Assembly: GCF_010389155.1 (NCBI RefSeq)
Contig: NC_057762.1
Span: forward strand, 38,376,055-38,440,054
Source of the DNA: Erigeron canadensis
Lineage: Eukaryota > Streptophyta > Magnoliopsida > Asterales > Asteraceae
Direction: 5' to 3'
DNA: 64,000 nucleotides
Shown here: positions 1 to 12,495 of the stretch, in pieces
Layout of the letters: each line of letters opens with the position of its first letter
Numbering within the stretch: position 1 is the stretch's first letter
Program-made: the position numbers and the translations under genes
The notes under the pieces: generated by a model
The model's input: only the letters and a program-made list of their open reading frames with translations
What the model was told of the DNA's origin: nothing
Databases searched by the model: none

Positions 1-82
1 CTCTAAGGTATCAGAAAATATAGCTTCTTAGGAGTCATTTTAAGTGTTTCTGTAATTATACTTAAGAACTCTCAATGTGAAG

Positions 83-3063
83 GTAAATAAAGAAGAAGAT
101 GATAAGATGCGAACCACAGCTGCAAATGTTGCTGCCCGAGCGGCTGTAGGAGGAGATGACATGCTCTCAAAATGGCAACTAATGGCTGAGCAGGCCCGCC
201 AGAAACGTGAAGGTGGACCTGATGTACCATCTACTTCTCAGCCAAGTGTAGAGGTTGGGCCTAAGCCCGTGTTGAATTCTGAGAGAAGTTCCAATGATAA
301 TCCAGATACAGAGAGGAGTTCCGCTGTTGTCACTGCTACTCCAGGTTAGTATACTATCTCTGTTATTGCCTCTTGTTATTTTGCCATGCAACCTTCTACC
401 CTCTTAATAGCTATTAGTTTCCCTATTCAAGCTCTATAGATATAGATATACTGCAATCTAGATTTCCATCTTAAGCATATGAAGACCCAGCCACCCAGGT
501 AGATTTGCATCTTAAGTATAATAAACAGCTCAAAATATCTAGAGTACCACAAAAGAGGATGCATAGTGAATACGCTATTAAACATGCATGAAGATATGTG
601 CATACTTGTAGTGACACGCCATTATCCTGGAGTGATTGCGGTAGGCCAGGAGAGGAACACAAGAAACAGATCGTAGAGGTGACTGTAAGGCTTATGAAAG
701 TAGTGTGTTTCATGGCTTCCAAAAATAGTGTGTTTTCATTGCACTCCTTCCTAAAGCCAATTTTCTATACATCCGAACCTTACAATTATATCTTGTCTAC
801 TTCTTTCCATCTTGATCATCAGTATTTTGATCTAAGTTCGTAAATTTTTTGTCTTTTCTTACTTTTAATCCCACCATCTTGTCTTTTAGCATAATAACTC
901 AATTTCATGTCTGCTGAACTTTCTAGTGGTCCACAATATTCCCTTAAAGCGTACCATGTCTGTTGATATGACGGCATATCCTACTTAAGTGGGGTGTGAC
1001 TGCCACATTGTATCGATAGTGCTTTATTCCACGTTATCAACCGTGCATTTTCCCTTCAATTAACATCCTCATGCATCATCCTATCCCTCCGTGCTTTTAA
1101 TTTTATATGCTTACTTTCCAGGGTAAGTTTTCTTCTCAAAAGGTTGCCATATGACTTCATTTGGTGCCTCGTCTTATAGCCCCGAAGATACCTTTTTTGC
1201 GAATTCTAATACTTTCTCTTTGTATTTTTCTGTTAGTTACATAATGGGTTATTTAGTCTTGTTTTTTCTTTCTGCTGTTCATCATCACTGAGTTTTAAAC
1301 ATACTTGTCTCAATAATTGAACAAATTATCAATAACTTACTATCTATGCTTTTTCCTATCACCTCCAAAAATACTTTCACTTCTAATACTATCATTGGGG
1401 TATCAACAAGAACCACTTTTCGTTGTTCGCCCTATATTCTTCTATACAACTAAATCTAAGTGACATCACTAATTTTAACCCTTTGTGTGGTAACTGCAAT
1501 CAAACTTGATTTGTTAGATGCTTTTAAGTTAGTGATATTGCATATTTTTTTCCTGTTATTTTTAAGGGTCTACCATATAAATAATCTACATTGGTACCTG
1601 TCAGGCTGTCATATACTCATATGTCTTATGCCTATATCTGGATTGATGAAAGGGAAATGAGATTTCTATTTGTTCTTTGTATAACTTTATGCGAGTCATT
1701 AATGACAATATGGGCTTGATTTTTGTTTTTCTATCATAAAGACATTGAATCGTTGATTTTTTATCACATTCGTTTTCGTATTTAAAACAAATTTCAGTGA
1801 CTCAATATTGTAGCTTCATTATGTGGCTTTAAGCTTTGATACCTGGTAGCTATTACAATTCTTAATGCTCCTTCACTCTTGAAGACCGAGGACTCTTTCC
1901 ACCCATTATAGATTTTTGTTATCTGCAATATGCTATTCCTTAGGCTATTTAGTTCATATTATGCCTACCTTTATAAGTTATATCCAAACCTTAATAGGAT
2001 TACAATCAAGTTCAACAATCTTGCATGCTTCCAGAAATAGATGTTATAATCCTATGTTTGTCTTCTATCCGTGTAATATAAATCCCCCCTTCAGATCTAT
2101 GTTGAACACCTTATTTAATTTAATATATTCTGTATCTGGCTTTCTTTTCTAAAGCATCGATTTTGATTACGTTCCACACTTTTGTTTCCTCTTATCTTTA
2201 CCAATGTATTTTGAGCTTCATTTCCCATTCACTGTGGGAATAACCTTAAATCATTATTTGCTAATCCTACTATTTTAAGCGCTTTTTAGGTCACTGACAT
2301 CTTGTTTAATGTTTTCACCATTCTTACAATCACGCAACATTTATAGCACATAACATTTATAGCACATAACTTGATGGCACTCAACTTGAATGCATCGAGT
2401 CGAGGTTGACTTCAAATTAGTGAACTCGATTAAAGACTAATTATATCTATGCTTTCGACCTCAATTTTGCAAGTTTGTTACGGTAACATAAAAAACCTGT
2501 CCTGTATACGGGCACTTTTTTTGGGGGTTCTATAGAATACAATTATCTACATATTTCCATATGACATGGCTTCTTTGCACTTTTTACATTACTGATATAT
2601 AATCTTTGTTTGCCAATTTAGTTCCTTATCAGTTATCACCAAAAGACAAAAGTATGTTACAGCTTACACTAGTTTATAATCCGTGTTCATAATTTTTGTT
2701 TGTTCTATTTAATATCACTCTTTGACTTTATGATCACACATGTTCAAATGGGAAATTGAAATTCACAAAGGCTATGTATATATTTACATTTTAATGCTAA
2801 ATCTTGTAGCTTTGCAAAGTTTTACGGTTTACTTTAATTCTCAATGGAATTTAGCCTTTGAGATTCTTACGAATGAGAGTGTAACAGGTTCAGTAAAGAA
2901 ATCGTCAAGGAATCAAGATCTGGTTCAGAATAATAGCAACATAGCCCGTACTATTACAGTCAAGGATGTCATCTCTGTTCTTGGGAGGGAAGTTCAGATG
3001 TCAAGATCGACACTTATATATCGCCTCTATGAAAAAGTCCGTTCTAATTCTGTGTCTGAATAA
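83..3063 (+). CDS. TAF4: TFIID subunit TAF4, last two exons (5' part outside window)
   Basis: TAF4 is a histone-fold subunit of the general transcription factor TFIID. It pairs with TAF12 in the nucleus and is needed for RNA polymerase II pre-initiation complexes. Two exons are visible. The first runs from about 83 to 344 and encodes the conserved stretch with [18 protein letters not shown] and [16 protein letters not shown]; its acceptor is probably the AAG just before 83. It ends in phase 1 at a GTTAGT donor. The second, 2888-3063, follows the acceptor TAACAG and restores a Gly codon across the join. It encodes [20 protein letters not shown] and [12 protein letters not shown], the conserved TAF4 C-terminus, then TAA at 3061-3063. 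The 2543-bp intron (345-2887) is AT-rich and shows no gene. The motifs are diagnostic. The TAF4 versus TAF4b choice cannot be made from this fragment. Confidence 0.9.
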
Positions 3064-3683
3064 TCGGCAACTTTGCAGAGATCTGCTTGAAAAGGACATA
3101 TAGATCGCCAAAAAATTTCTTACAAGAAGTCTAATGTAGCTCAGTAAGTGGGCTTTGATGTGGTATTTCACGTTTATGGACTTCTTGGCTTGTGCTAGTA
3201 AGATGGATGTATGTTCACTGTACTATTTTCTGATATGGTCCCAGGATGAACGGTTTGAGGGCACACTTTGTATACATCAATGTTGTAGGATATCGCGAAC
3301 TTCCCCTTTATGTTGTAAAATCCAACCGTGGAAATTTGAAACAAAACGGGTTAGTTGTGTATGATTTGGAATTTTGAACAACCCACAATTTCAGTGTTTG
3401 ATTTGTGTATAAATGATCTTGAACAACGTACTACCAAGACGGAATTTTATTAATATGCAAAATGAGGAGTACAATATTGCAAACATTTGAATACAAAATT
3501 TGAGATTTTCGATCTGTTTGAGCTAGTGGATTCAGTCTTATAAATTAATCCTTTAATTTTTGTAACCTGTTTGACATGTAATCAGTACGTAATTACAGTT
3601 GACCCATATATTGTTCATACACTTGGGATCAATTCAGTGATTCACTTCCGTAGCTTCTGAGTATTTTAAATGTTTCACCCAAT

Positions 3684-3835
3684 GTTTTAAACCGGCCGAT
3701 AGGACTGGTTAGACCGGATTTTTGAAGATTTTTGGCTCAATAGTTACCATTCGTTCAGTGTAACTGGGCCAGATTAAGCTATTCAAACCACTCAAGATAG
3801 ACCGGTTCTAAACCGATCAAAGTTGGTCAAGCCTC
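3684..3835. repeat. diverged ACCGG-rich repeat
   Basis: About 150 bp with several ACCGG-containing words facing both ways (AAACCGGCC, TAGACCGGATT, AGACCGGTTCTAAACCG). This resembles decayed terminal regions of dispersed plant DNA elements. No clean target-site duplication was found, so the family and borders are uncertain. Confidence 0.3.
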
Positions 3836-5028
3836 CTGGAACAGACGGAAAAATGCTGGGATCCTTTGCCACCACCGCAACCTTTCGTGAAGTCAATGGA
3901 ATATTGATCCAAAACCATAACTTAAAGGATTAAATTAAAAGCCAAATAATTAGATTTAGGGTTGAAAAAAAATAAATATACATTTTGAGCATAACATATA
4001 TGCTGCTAGAAGCATCCAAGATGGATGCTTCCTTCCTACAATCTTTAAAAAACAAATTTAAAAATTCAATCATGTGATAAATTTGATATGAAACCATGTA
4101 GCAGCATATATGTTTTCGCCATACATAAAGCATGAGGGTGGTGGTGAGTAGTGGTAGAGTGCAACAATAGTGAAGTAGAAGATTGGTAGTGGTGGCTAAA
4201 AAAGAAAAAGATTGGATGTACAAAATTAGGCTTTTGGAGGCTGATTTTAGAATAACATCTCGTTTCCCTTTTACATAAATAATTGAACTTAATATATTAA
4301 GTTAAGTTTCATGTTTTTTATTTTGATTTACTCAACAGTAACCGTTAATTATTCAACTTTTTACTTTATATATATGGATATTATCTATTTATTCAGTCAC
4401 CTTCTTTTAAAACGGCGTGTTAGTTGGTTAGTCACTTAATACATTTAAAACTAAATAAGTTAGAAAAAAAAACGGCCGGCAAGATGGTTGTAAGACTAAG
4501 AGTGTTGGGTACGAGAATTTTTTAGATTAGTAATATAATGCCAAAATTAAATTCCTCAAAACTTATATTGATGCTTTTTTTTATTAGATAGATAAATAAT
4601 AAAATCATTCATGTAATCAATATATAAGGTTCAATCGATAAAATATCGTAAGACATGTTCAATGTCTGGTCCAGTTTTCAAATTATTGGTTTCATGACAT
4701 AAAACCCAATTTCTTATCTCTTTATAATAATCCCGATTAGGAACAAACTTGAGCATGAAGCGCATACACCCAATTTGATTTGTAAGGTTCTATTTAAGTT
4801 TCCATACGGGTTGGTATCATCCCCAACTCCCTGGCCAACTGATTAAACATAATCTTTCTCATAGGAAACAAAACAGATCAATTAAACTATGGGTAAAGGA
4901 TTTGATCTTATGCTTTCAATTTCTTTCTTATCCATGGAAAGGTATGCAGTATGCTTGACCACAGGCAAAGGAATGACCATCATATCTTTTGTTCAACCAC
5001 CCTTGCCAACCATTATTGAAAAAGGAAA

Positions 5029-5096
5029 ACACAATCTGCAATGCCAATACAGGGAACACAAAACACAATCTGCAACGCCAATACAGGGAACACAAG
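5029..5096 (+). repeat. 34-bp direct tandem duplication (2 copies)
   Basis: Two adjacent 34-bp copies start with ACACAATCTGCAA. They differ at a couple of positions, including T/C just after the shared start and the last base. It lies in non-coding sequence and looks like a recent local duplication. Confidence 0.8.
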
Positions 5097-5606
5097 TCTT
5101 ATTGTTCAACACCAATAAAATGTTGATTGCTGCCGTTGTAAAATCTTGGATCTCCGTTGCTCATTTAAGTACAAACTTTGTTTAACGATGGTGCCATATG
5201 TCCTATACTTTTGATTAGTAACATTCCATCAAGAACTTGTTCTACCTTATGTTACATGTTAGAACACCATATCACTTATTTCCAAATACAATAAAAAGAT
5301 AGCATCAATTGTTTTATAGCATTTTCATTCCATTTTTTACTTAAGATTAAGTTACTGACTTATTCATCGGCTTAGGATGTTAAATATTATAGATAACATC
5401 CTCAAACTTGCAACTTCAGCTGCACTTGTGTTAATCATGTCTTCAAACCAAATGCATTATTTTAAAACATTGGAACAAGGTTGTCCTTTTTTACTAATAT
5501 CCCAAACACAATGTTATAACAAGTGACACAGAGATGATGATATTATAAACATACTGTTTCAAGCACAATTTAACATTAACCACACTTGAATGCTCACACA
5601 TTGTTA

Positions 5607-7023
5607 TCATTTCTTCAGATGCGGGAAACAAGTGTAGACGTCAGCCTTCGGATGTTTGGCTTCAGCGTGTTCCCTGCATTTCACCTCCGAAGTTGTGCAA
5701 ATGAAAGTTTGCATGCAGACCTTGCACTGCAGTTCATCAAAAAACACAATTTATCAAAGCCGATACCTTTCTTCATTGGCCATTTTAAATTAGATATATG
5801 ATTATTATATAGGAAAGATAAACCCATCATTCATGATTGTCCATTCTAAAAATTCTAAAAGTTTTAAGCAAAACCAAATTCATCAGTTAGCATAGAGTTA
5901 GCAAGACAAACATACAAGCGAACTAATACAAACATTTCCATGATAGAAATTTGATGCAACTATTACTATACGCCGAAGATAAAATGATGAATATAGCACT
6001 TATAATATAGTATTCTTTCAAAGGAACTTAATCATCGGTTTTAGAAAATACTGATGTTCTAAAAATGAAAGCCTAGGTCATTGTATTGGACAAAACTGAA
6101 GGACTTTTACACACATGAGAGTTATAGGTTGGCTCGATGGTTCCGCATTCCAGCTCATAGTGGAAGTTAATATTAGCTTACAACTAGGTTTACATAGCTT
6201 AAAACTCAAGCATCTTGTTTATGTAAGATTTGTCGTTACAAGACCGCCCAACTTAAAACCTCGACTTCCAAGTCAGAAACACACACCCATAAACAATAGC
6301 CTTCGATATGAAAAAGTTGAAGACTTGCAACATTTCCAACAAATTAAGAATAAAAACTTAAAAGTTAAAGTGACCAAACCATAATTACTTAATTACAAAA
6401 AACACAAAAAAATCAACCAGCTCTTTATTTATGTCTATCAAAACTTACACATATAATCACTTATCAATAGTTTTGCCTGAAAAACTACTAATTTAAGTTT
6501 AAAAGCAAAAAACTTTACACCAAGCTACTATTTCTAAAAAAAATAGAATAAACAATTAGCACAAATACAAGTAATTCTACAAATCCATGACAAATATCAA
6601 CAGATCTACAAAAAATACAACTACTGTAAAGAAAATTCACTAGATTATTAGCAATAGCAATATTTTATAAATAAAAACCTCCGATTTTTATAATATGATA
6701 AATTTAGCCAACGATTTATCAAAATTAAAGTCATATTGTAAAGGATCCAACAGATCAAAAACAAAACCTGGATGTTCATAGCTTTCTTGTTGGCCTCAAG
6801 CTGACTTCCTAAAAATTTTCAAAACAAAATTAATACAAACATTACACTAAAAAAACATCATCAACCAAGATTTTAATTAAAGTTACATTGATCTTATGGG
6901 AATTTTATAAAATAAAAAAAAATAAAAAGAAGGGAGAAGGGGGTAACCTTTGCCAGCAGCTTTGGCTTTTTCTAAATTCTTTTCACGGGCCATCTTGGAT
7001 TTCTGAGCATTACCTCCACCCAT
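5607..7023 (-). CDS. small zinc-finger protein of the At2g23090 type
   Basis: This is a 78-residue protein in three exons: 6948-7023, 6768-6808 and 5607-5726 (complement). Joins are AAAG|gttacc, tttttag|GAAGTC, ATCCAG|gttttg and ctgcag|TGCAAG, giving 237 nt. The N-terminus MGGGNAQKSKMAREKNLEKA is the basic 4F5/SERF-like start typical of this plant family, followed by SQLEANKKAMNIQ. The last exon has a C-x2-C...H-x4-H finger: CKVCMQTFICTTSEVKC, then REHAEAKHPK, ending CFPHLKK. Length and exon layout fit the family, whose members are about 75-80 residues and whose function is poorly known; nucleic-acid binding is an inference. The ATG lies just downstream of a CT-rich leader and a TATA box. All catalytic-type cysteines and histidines are intact, so it is probably functional. 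Confidence 0.92.
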
Positions 7024-7029
7024 GGCTGC

Positions 7030-7063
7030 CTCTCTCTCTCTCTCTCTCTGATCTCTCTCTCTC
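7030..7063 (-). repeat. CT/GA microsatellite in 5' leader
   Basis: An interrupted (TC)n run (GA on the coding strand) lies immediately upstream of the start codon of the small zinc-finger gene, inside its likely 5' UTR. GA-rich leaders and promoters are common in plants and can bind BPC/GAGA factors; that role here is inferred. Confidence 0.75.
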
Positions 7064-7149
7064 CCTCTTTTTTATTTCGGCCACCAACGAGGATTCAAAA
7101 CCCTAATTCTGTAATTTGATGCACCTCTTTCGGTGGGATGGATATGTCC

Positions 7150-7157
7150 TATTTATA
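7150..7157 (-). promoter_or_regulatory. TATA box of the zinc-finger gene
   Basis: TATAAATA on the minus strand, about 127 bp upstream of the ATG at 7023, with the GA-rich leader between. Position and sequence fit a plant core promoter. The transcription start is not known. Confidence 0.6.
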
Positions 7158-7398
7158 CTCGTTTATTCGTGGAGTATTTTTTTATTTTTTATTTTTTTGC
7201 AACTTGTCTTGTCTTTGTTTTTTTTTTTTTTTTTTCTTCTAAATAATTAACTTTTTATTTTATTCTTTTACAAACACTAGTTAAACCCAAGCCCGAATAA
7301 TTATTGTCGTACAAATATGTTAAAAATAAATAAATGTGTCTTCAAAATCAAAATATAAGATTTCAATATTGTAGCAACAATTTATTCTAATATAAGTA

Positions 7399-7648
7399 CT
7401 AGCACGGTATCCGCGCAATGCGGCGGTGTTGTGGCGGCGACGATGTGGTGGTGGGATCACTGTTGGTGGTGGAGGTGGCGTCGAGTGGTGTAGATAAGTG
7501 GTGTAAAGATAATTGATAAAAGATTAATGGAGATATTTTGGATAAATGACTGATATTGTAATTTAATCTTTAATGGTATTTCAAATAATTCCTCCATAAC
7601 TTCTAAAGAGAAGGTTGTTTTATTTATTAAATAATATAAAAGTATAGA
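7399..7648 (-). mobile_element. short non-autonomous Helitron, copy 1
   Basis: On the minus strand the element starts TCTATACTTTTATATTATTT after an A and ends GCGGATACCGTGCTAG before a T. That is the Helitron pattern: TC at the 5' end, a GC-rich hairpin (CCGC...GCGG) near the 3' end, then CTAG inserted between A and T. It is 250 bp long and has no coding capacity. The 3' part is rich in the complement of GGTGG/GGCGG. Copies at 9316-9576 and 39556-39835 share both ends. Confidence 0.75.
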
Positions 7649-8447
7649 TTAAGTGTATAGAAGAATTAAGATTAAGAAATAAGGATATTTTGGGTATAAA
7701 AAAATACTGAATTTCCTAAAATAGAATAAGTCAATATGTTTTATAAGGGTTTATAAATAAGTATACTTATTAAAGGTAGGTACATCTAAATGAACATCTT
7801 TCAATATTAATCAATGGATTTATTTTTTAGTAATGTTTAAATCATGCAATCATGTAACAACAACAAATGAAATCAGAAATAAACATATAAAATATACTTT
7901 ATAAATAAAACATCAACATAAGTTTAATTTCAACTCAATGCATAAACCATAACCTGATGATTAATTTTCAATAAAGCAAACCATGTAATAACAAATAAAA
8001 AAAAAACAAAGCATATAAAATATACTTCATAAATAAACTATCAACATAAGTTCAAAATGCATAAAGCATAAACTGAAATGGTTAATTTTCAATAAATCAA
8101 TAATTTATTGAATTTGAATAATAGATTACTTTTTTTATAATAACTAGAAGGTAACTAAAAGGTAATGTAAATTTTTCTAAAACTCAAAGGATGAAAAAAC
8201 TTTTTATTTTTTTTATTATATCATATTTCATTCAATGTTAAAATAATTGAATATAATTAAATATTACTCTAGATAATAGCTTCAATAAGTGTAAATTAGT
8301 GATTAAAACCAAAAAGTGTAAATTAATTTAGACATGTGTTGATTTAATTAATTTTGAGAAATTTAGGATTGTGATTGGGTCAATTGAGATTATGCCGGTT
8401 GCCTTTTAGTGTGTGTGTATATATATATATACACACACACATATATA
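7649..8447. other. AT-rich non-coding stretch
   Basis: No gene is visible. The sequence is very AT-rich, with two partly similar segments near 7870-7960 and 7985-8090 (both read like CATATAAAATATACTT followed by ATAAA and ATCAACATAAGTT), a diverged local duplication of roughly 110-bp spacing. A TG/TA microsatellite runs over about 8409-8447. Confidence 0.5.
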
Positions 8448-8839
8448 GGGGGCAATCAAATAAGAACAGTTTTAAAATAAGAACGGTGAGAACACTTAAA
8501 AAACATCATTTTGATGCATTAAAAGTCCATAAAACTAACATAATGCTTAACTAATTATCATTATTTAAGTGTTTAACAACACATTGATCCGTCAAAATTG
8601 AAAAAATCACGTATTTTGTTGGATGCATCATTTTGATGAATATGCATCAAAGATGGATGCACAAAACAAAAAACGTGATTTTCTCGATTTTGACGGATCA
8701 ATGTGTTGTTAATCACTTAAATAATGATAATTAGTTAAGCACTATGTTAGTTTTATGGACTTTTAATGCATCAAAATGATGTACTTTAAGTCTTCTCACC
8801 GTTTTGTATTTTAAGACTGTTCTTACCGGAGTGTTACCC

Positions 8840-8840
<1 letters not shown>
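8448..8840. mobile_element. 393-bp fold-back MITE, Mutator-like
   Basis: Nearly the whole element is an inverted repeat. The left arm (from about 8461, TAAGAACAGTTTTAAAATA) matches the right arm (to about 8826) over roughly 180 nt with few differences; the loop lies near 8615-8680. Outer ends begin GGG and end CCCT. A 9-bp direct repeat ACATATATA flanks it (8439-8447 and 8841-8849), but this is in TA-repeat DNA, so the duplication could be chance. No coding capacity. If transcribed it would fold into a long hairpin that Dicer-like enzymes could cut. Confidence 0.7.

Positions 8841-8888
<48 letters not shown>
8841..8888. repeat. (TA)n microsatellite
   Basis: About 22 TA units lie between the fold-back MITE and the hAT-like element. 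Both neighbours seem to have inserted into or next to TA-rich DNA. Confidence 0.95.
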
Positions 8889-8891
<3 letters not shown>

Positions 8892-10043
8892 CCTGGCAAA
8901 ATGGGCGGGTCGGGCGAGTTTGGGTAACGGGTCAAAATGAGTGCGTGTCAAAACGGGTGCGGATCTAAGCGGGTCAATCCAAAAATGTGGGTCAAACGGG
9001 TACGGATCAAAGCGGGTTGGGTGCGGGTCAACCCACATTTTTTTTTTGTCAAACCAGGTTTAACACCTTATGGATTTATAACAACTAAAACTAACACAGC
9101 AAAACATAAACCAAAATTAAAAGATAAAAAAAAAAGTAGTACAGATATATGCCTTTGAAAAAAAATAAAAAAAGTAGAAAATAGTATATATAAATATCTT
9201 GAGATGACACTAGAGACTACCTACCCCACCCAACTTTCTTTGAAATTGTAACAATATGCTTGCACTTTCTCATAATCGTCTCCTCCGTTTCTCTCTCTAT
9301 ACATTTATATTTATATCTATACTATCTTATAATAATTATTACCTTCTCTCTCATAAAAGTGTTAGATGAAAAATTACCATTTTACCCTTTATAAATTAAT
9401 TTACATCATTAATCCTTTATCTTCTAAATTATATCTACTATCACTTTACATCAATTACATTACACAAATTACTTACACAGTTGCACCCACCATGAACAAC
9501 ACCACCACGGCCACCGTCAGCACTGTCAATCGTCATCACCACCAAACCGCACCGCATCGCGCGGGTACAATGCTAGTAATATATAATACATATACATATA
9601 TAGATTTTCATCTTCCTGATTCACCATGTAACAACATCACACATCTCCAACCACATCAGTGACGACTTCCGAAGCATAAGCTTTAACGATCCAACCACCA
9701 TCACCACCTTGGATCGACGGTCCAACCACCACTGTGACGGGTGACCTCTACCCATTAACCAGATTTGTTGCTGCCAACATCAAATACAAGAAAATCAAAC
9801 TCAGAGATGTTGACTTCTGATGAGAAAAATGTACATCATTGCTTGATCGACCGGGTGTGAATGTGTGATGTGTTAACCCGCTAGATGGACCCGCTCGACC
9901 CGCAGAAGGAATTTAAGGCTCACCTAAAATACCCAGTTAGACCCGTTCTATCATTCCAAGGGTGTCCATATATACCCAAATGATTGAAAAACTTGCCCAA
10001 ACTTACCCAAGTTTTCTTGTTTGGGTAAATTTTGTCAGGCCTA
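8888..10043. mobile_element. hAT-like element with a nested Helitron
   Basis: The ends are inverted: TAGGCCTGGCAAAAT at the left and AATTTTGTCAGGCCTA at the right. Sub-terminal regions carry many GGGTCAA and GGGTNCGGGT words on one side and their complements (GACCCG, TTACCC) on the other, as is common in plant hAT elements. Flanks are TA repeats, so an 8-bp duplication is possible but cannot be proven. No transposase frame is present. The Helitron at 9316-9576 sits inside it and must be younger. Open frames across the GGGTC-rich ends are low-complexity and not genes. Confidence 0.65.
9316..9576 (+). mobile_element. short non-autonomous Helitron, copy 2
   Basis: Starts TCTATACTATCTTATAATAA after A (9315) and ends CGCGCGGGTACAATGCTAG before T (9577). 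The 3' hairpin is CCGC-ATCG-CGCGG, eight bases before the CTAG. It is 261 bp long and shares ends and a GGTGG/CCACC-rich interior with the copies at 7399-7648 and 39556-39835, but lies in the opposite orientation. It is nested in the hAT-like element 8888-10043. Confidence 0.8.
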
Positions 10044-12138
10044 TATATATGTAAAGATTATATATAAAGAGAGTAAATAAGTTGAAAGTTTATTAGAAAA
10101 ATATAAATACAAAATTTATTTTATTAATTAATGATCTACATGGCATGAAAAAAAAAATCAAATATTTGAAAAAATTGTAACTAATCAAAAATTCTATCTG
10201 TCATCTAAATAAATGTTTACATATAACTTTATATATATAAAAATACTGAGTAACGTTTTGTTTTAAATTAAAAAACAGTTACATAAAATTATATTAATAT
10301 TTAACAGTTTTGAAACTTGAAATTTACATGTTTGAAAACTAGTATGGTATCTACATGTTGCGTCGAGAACCGATAAAGTCTAAATTGATGTGGGGAACCG
10401 ATATGTAATTGGAAGACATGGTTGGTTGGAACGGAGAGTTGAGCGGGAGAATTGATGGAGAGGCAAGTAAGTTTGAATGTATGAATTACGAATGCTATGT
10501 GAATTAGGGATATTTTAAGGATATTAAAAAGTGCTTTATTTTTAAAGGAAAGGAAGTAGTTTTTTTTAAGTAGGAAGTAAAAAATATTCGTTATAAAACT
10601 CACACAATTTATAGGTTGATAATCCGTCACATGTGACACATGAATCAAAACTCAAGGTATAGAGTGGTTTGATGTTTGGTCACTTATTAGCTCGGCCATC
10701 TCATTTGTTTTGCGAGTCCGGAATGATAGTAAGTAATTAAACTTCCGTAAGATTCACGTTAGGAAGAAAATTGTACTCCGTAACATTTACAATTTTACAT
10801 TGAAAGATACAAGTCTACGTCAACGAACATAGTACTTGATTTTATTTATGGTGATTATTGTACGTTATGGATACCCGACTTGTTATTGGTTATAATGGAT
10901 TTTTTCTTCACATACATCCAGCACGAGAGATCGTGAGCTGTGTACCACAATAAGTCAATAACTAAAGAGATTTGGTACAAGGTCTGAATATTGACTATAT
11001 GACGTCCATTTTTATTCAACATGTTACCTATCACTATGCTATAATTGTTAAATTAGTATTTTCTTTCTTTTAAAAATATGAACTCTATATATATATATAA
11101 TTAAGAGAGGATAATTTTTTATTAGTTGGCAATTATAAGAAAATGCCATGTAGGATTTTTTATTATGTGTCATTTTTACATTAATTTTCTAAATTTAAGC
11201 ATTCTTTTAAAAATTATTATTTATCCTAATCATCATTAATTAATAATAAAAAATTAAAAATTAAAAAAACAAACAAACATAATAACAAATCGGTCTCTTA
11301 TAATCTACATGTTTGAATTCTATCTTATCTTATTGTAACTAATTTTTTAGATCTTTTAATTATTTATTTATATCTTCAAATTCATTATTCATATTTACAT
11401 ACTAATACTAATATAAATATATAATAGTTGAATTATGTTTTTACTATTTTAATGTATTGAATTTTGTTTTTACTATTAAAAGTTTTACCATTTAATGATC
11501 TTAATCATCAATTATAATCATAATCCTAATCATTAATATTTATTTTTGAATTTTTTATATAAAAACCAAGATGTTTATACACTTTATACTATGTTTTAGT
11601 TAATTTAATAATTATTTTTTTTACAATGAGATTGTTTATTATATTATGTTTATCTTTTTGAAAAGTATTTATTATATTACCTTTAATGAATATATATTAT
11701 AAAAAGGATTTTTATGATTTATAAGTATTTATGTTTGTTAGTCATGTTTTAACATATTTGACGTATATCATATATATTCATAAATTATAATTTTATTGTT
11801 TGAATCAGTCGTAATTTAACGAAATTTAATATTATCATAAATTATGAATAATAATGTAACTATCAATTATTATATTTTTTATTTATTTTCTTGATTAGTC
11901 CCACACAACGTGTGAGTTTAATATAGTTAACAATGAATAAACAAGGTTTTTAGTTTAATGATATAATTCTATCAATGTAAATGTTTTACGGGATTATTAC
12001 ATATACGAATTTTTTGGTAAAATATATATACCATTAATAAAAGTTACTTTTATTACTTAAAATATTTTTTAAACTCGGTTCTTTATAGAAAAATTATAAA
12101 TACCTTTTGTTTTCATACACATATACATAGACAAATAC

Positions 12139-12185
12139 ATATATATAATATATATATATCTATATATATATATATATATATATAT
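12139..12185. repeat. TA-rich microsatellite
   Basis: Interrupted (TA)n of about 47 bp in AT-rich non-coding DNA. Confidence 0.9.
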
Positions 12186-12350
12186 GACCTGACTCCGCCA
12201 AACACTATATGTCACACAAATAACAAACAATTGATTTCGACTAACATATTCATTCTTTAACTTATCATAACCATTCATTTTTCAAATAACAGTAAATTTT
12301 AATCACCACCACCCATTTTCAATTGACTTATCACTAACAAAAATTTATTT

Positions 12351-12353
<3 letters not shown>

Positions 12354-12386
<33 letters not shown>
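12354..12386. repeat. (TA)n microsatellite
   Basis: About 16 uninterrupted TA units in AT-rich non-coding DNA. Confidence 0.95.
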
Positions 12387-12390
<4 letters not shown>

Positions 12391-12495
12391 ATTTTTTTTA
12401 ACAGTCAACAAAAATATTTATATGTTCACATATCTAGCGGGAAGCTTGAACTAACAAAGTACATTTATATTGAATGATCAAACGTTAAAAAATAA

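Larger units (their letters stand above)
3064..5606. other. intergenic, TAF4 to the zinc-finger gene
   Basis: The first few hundred bases are probably TAF4 3' UTR. Around 3684-3835 lies a diverged repeat rich in ACCGG motifs, with AAACCGGCC near the left and ACCGGTTCTAAACCG near the right, a pattern common at hAT-like element ends in plants. A 34-bp tandem duplication sits at 5029-5096. No other open frame resembles a known protein. Confidence 0.5.
10044..12495. other. AT-rich intergenic DNA
   Basis: No gene is supported. At 10339-10365 the sequence CTAGTATGGTATCTACATGT resembles a decayed 3' end of the short Helitron family on the minus strand, but no 5' end was found. The stretch 11090-11940 is extremely AT-rich. 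TA-rich microsatellites occur at 12139-12185 and 12354-12386. Confidence 0.5.

Noticed and set aside
8823..9158. Open frames with repeated Asp-Pro-Pro or Gly-Cys-Gly patterns
   Set aside because: They read through GGGTC-rich hAT sub-terminal repeats and a TA microsatellite; no gene features.
10301..10648. 115-codon open frame on the minus strand
   Set aside because: No recognisable motif, AT-rich composition, and it overlaps a decayed Helitron-like terminus.
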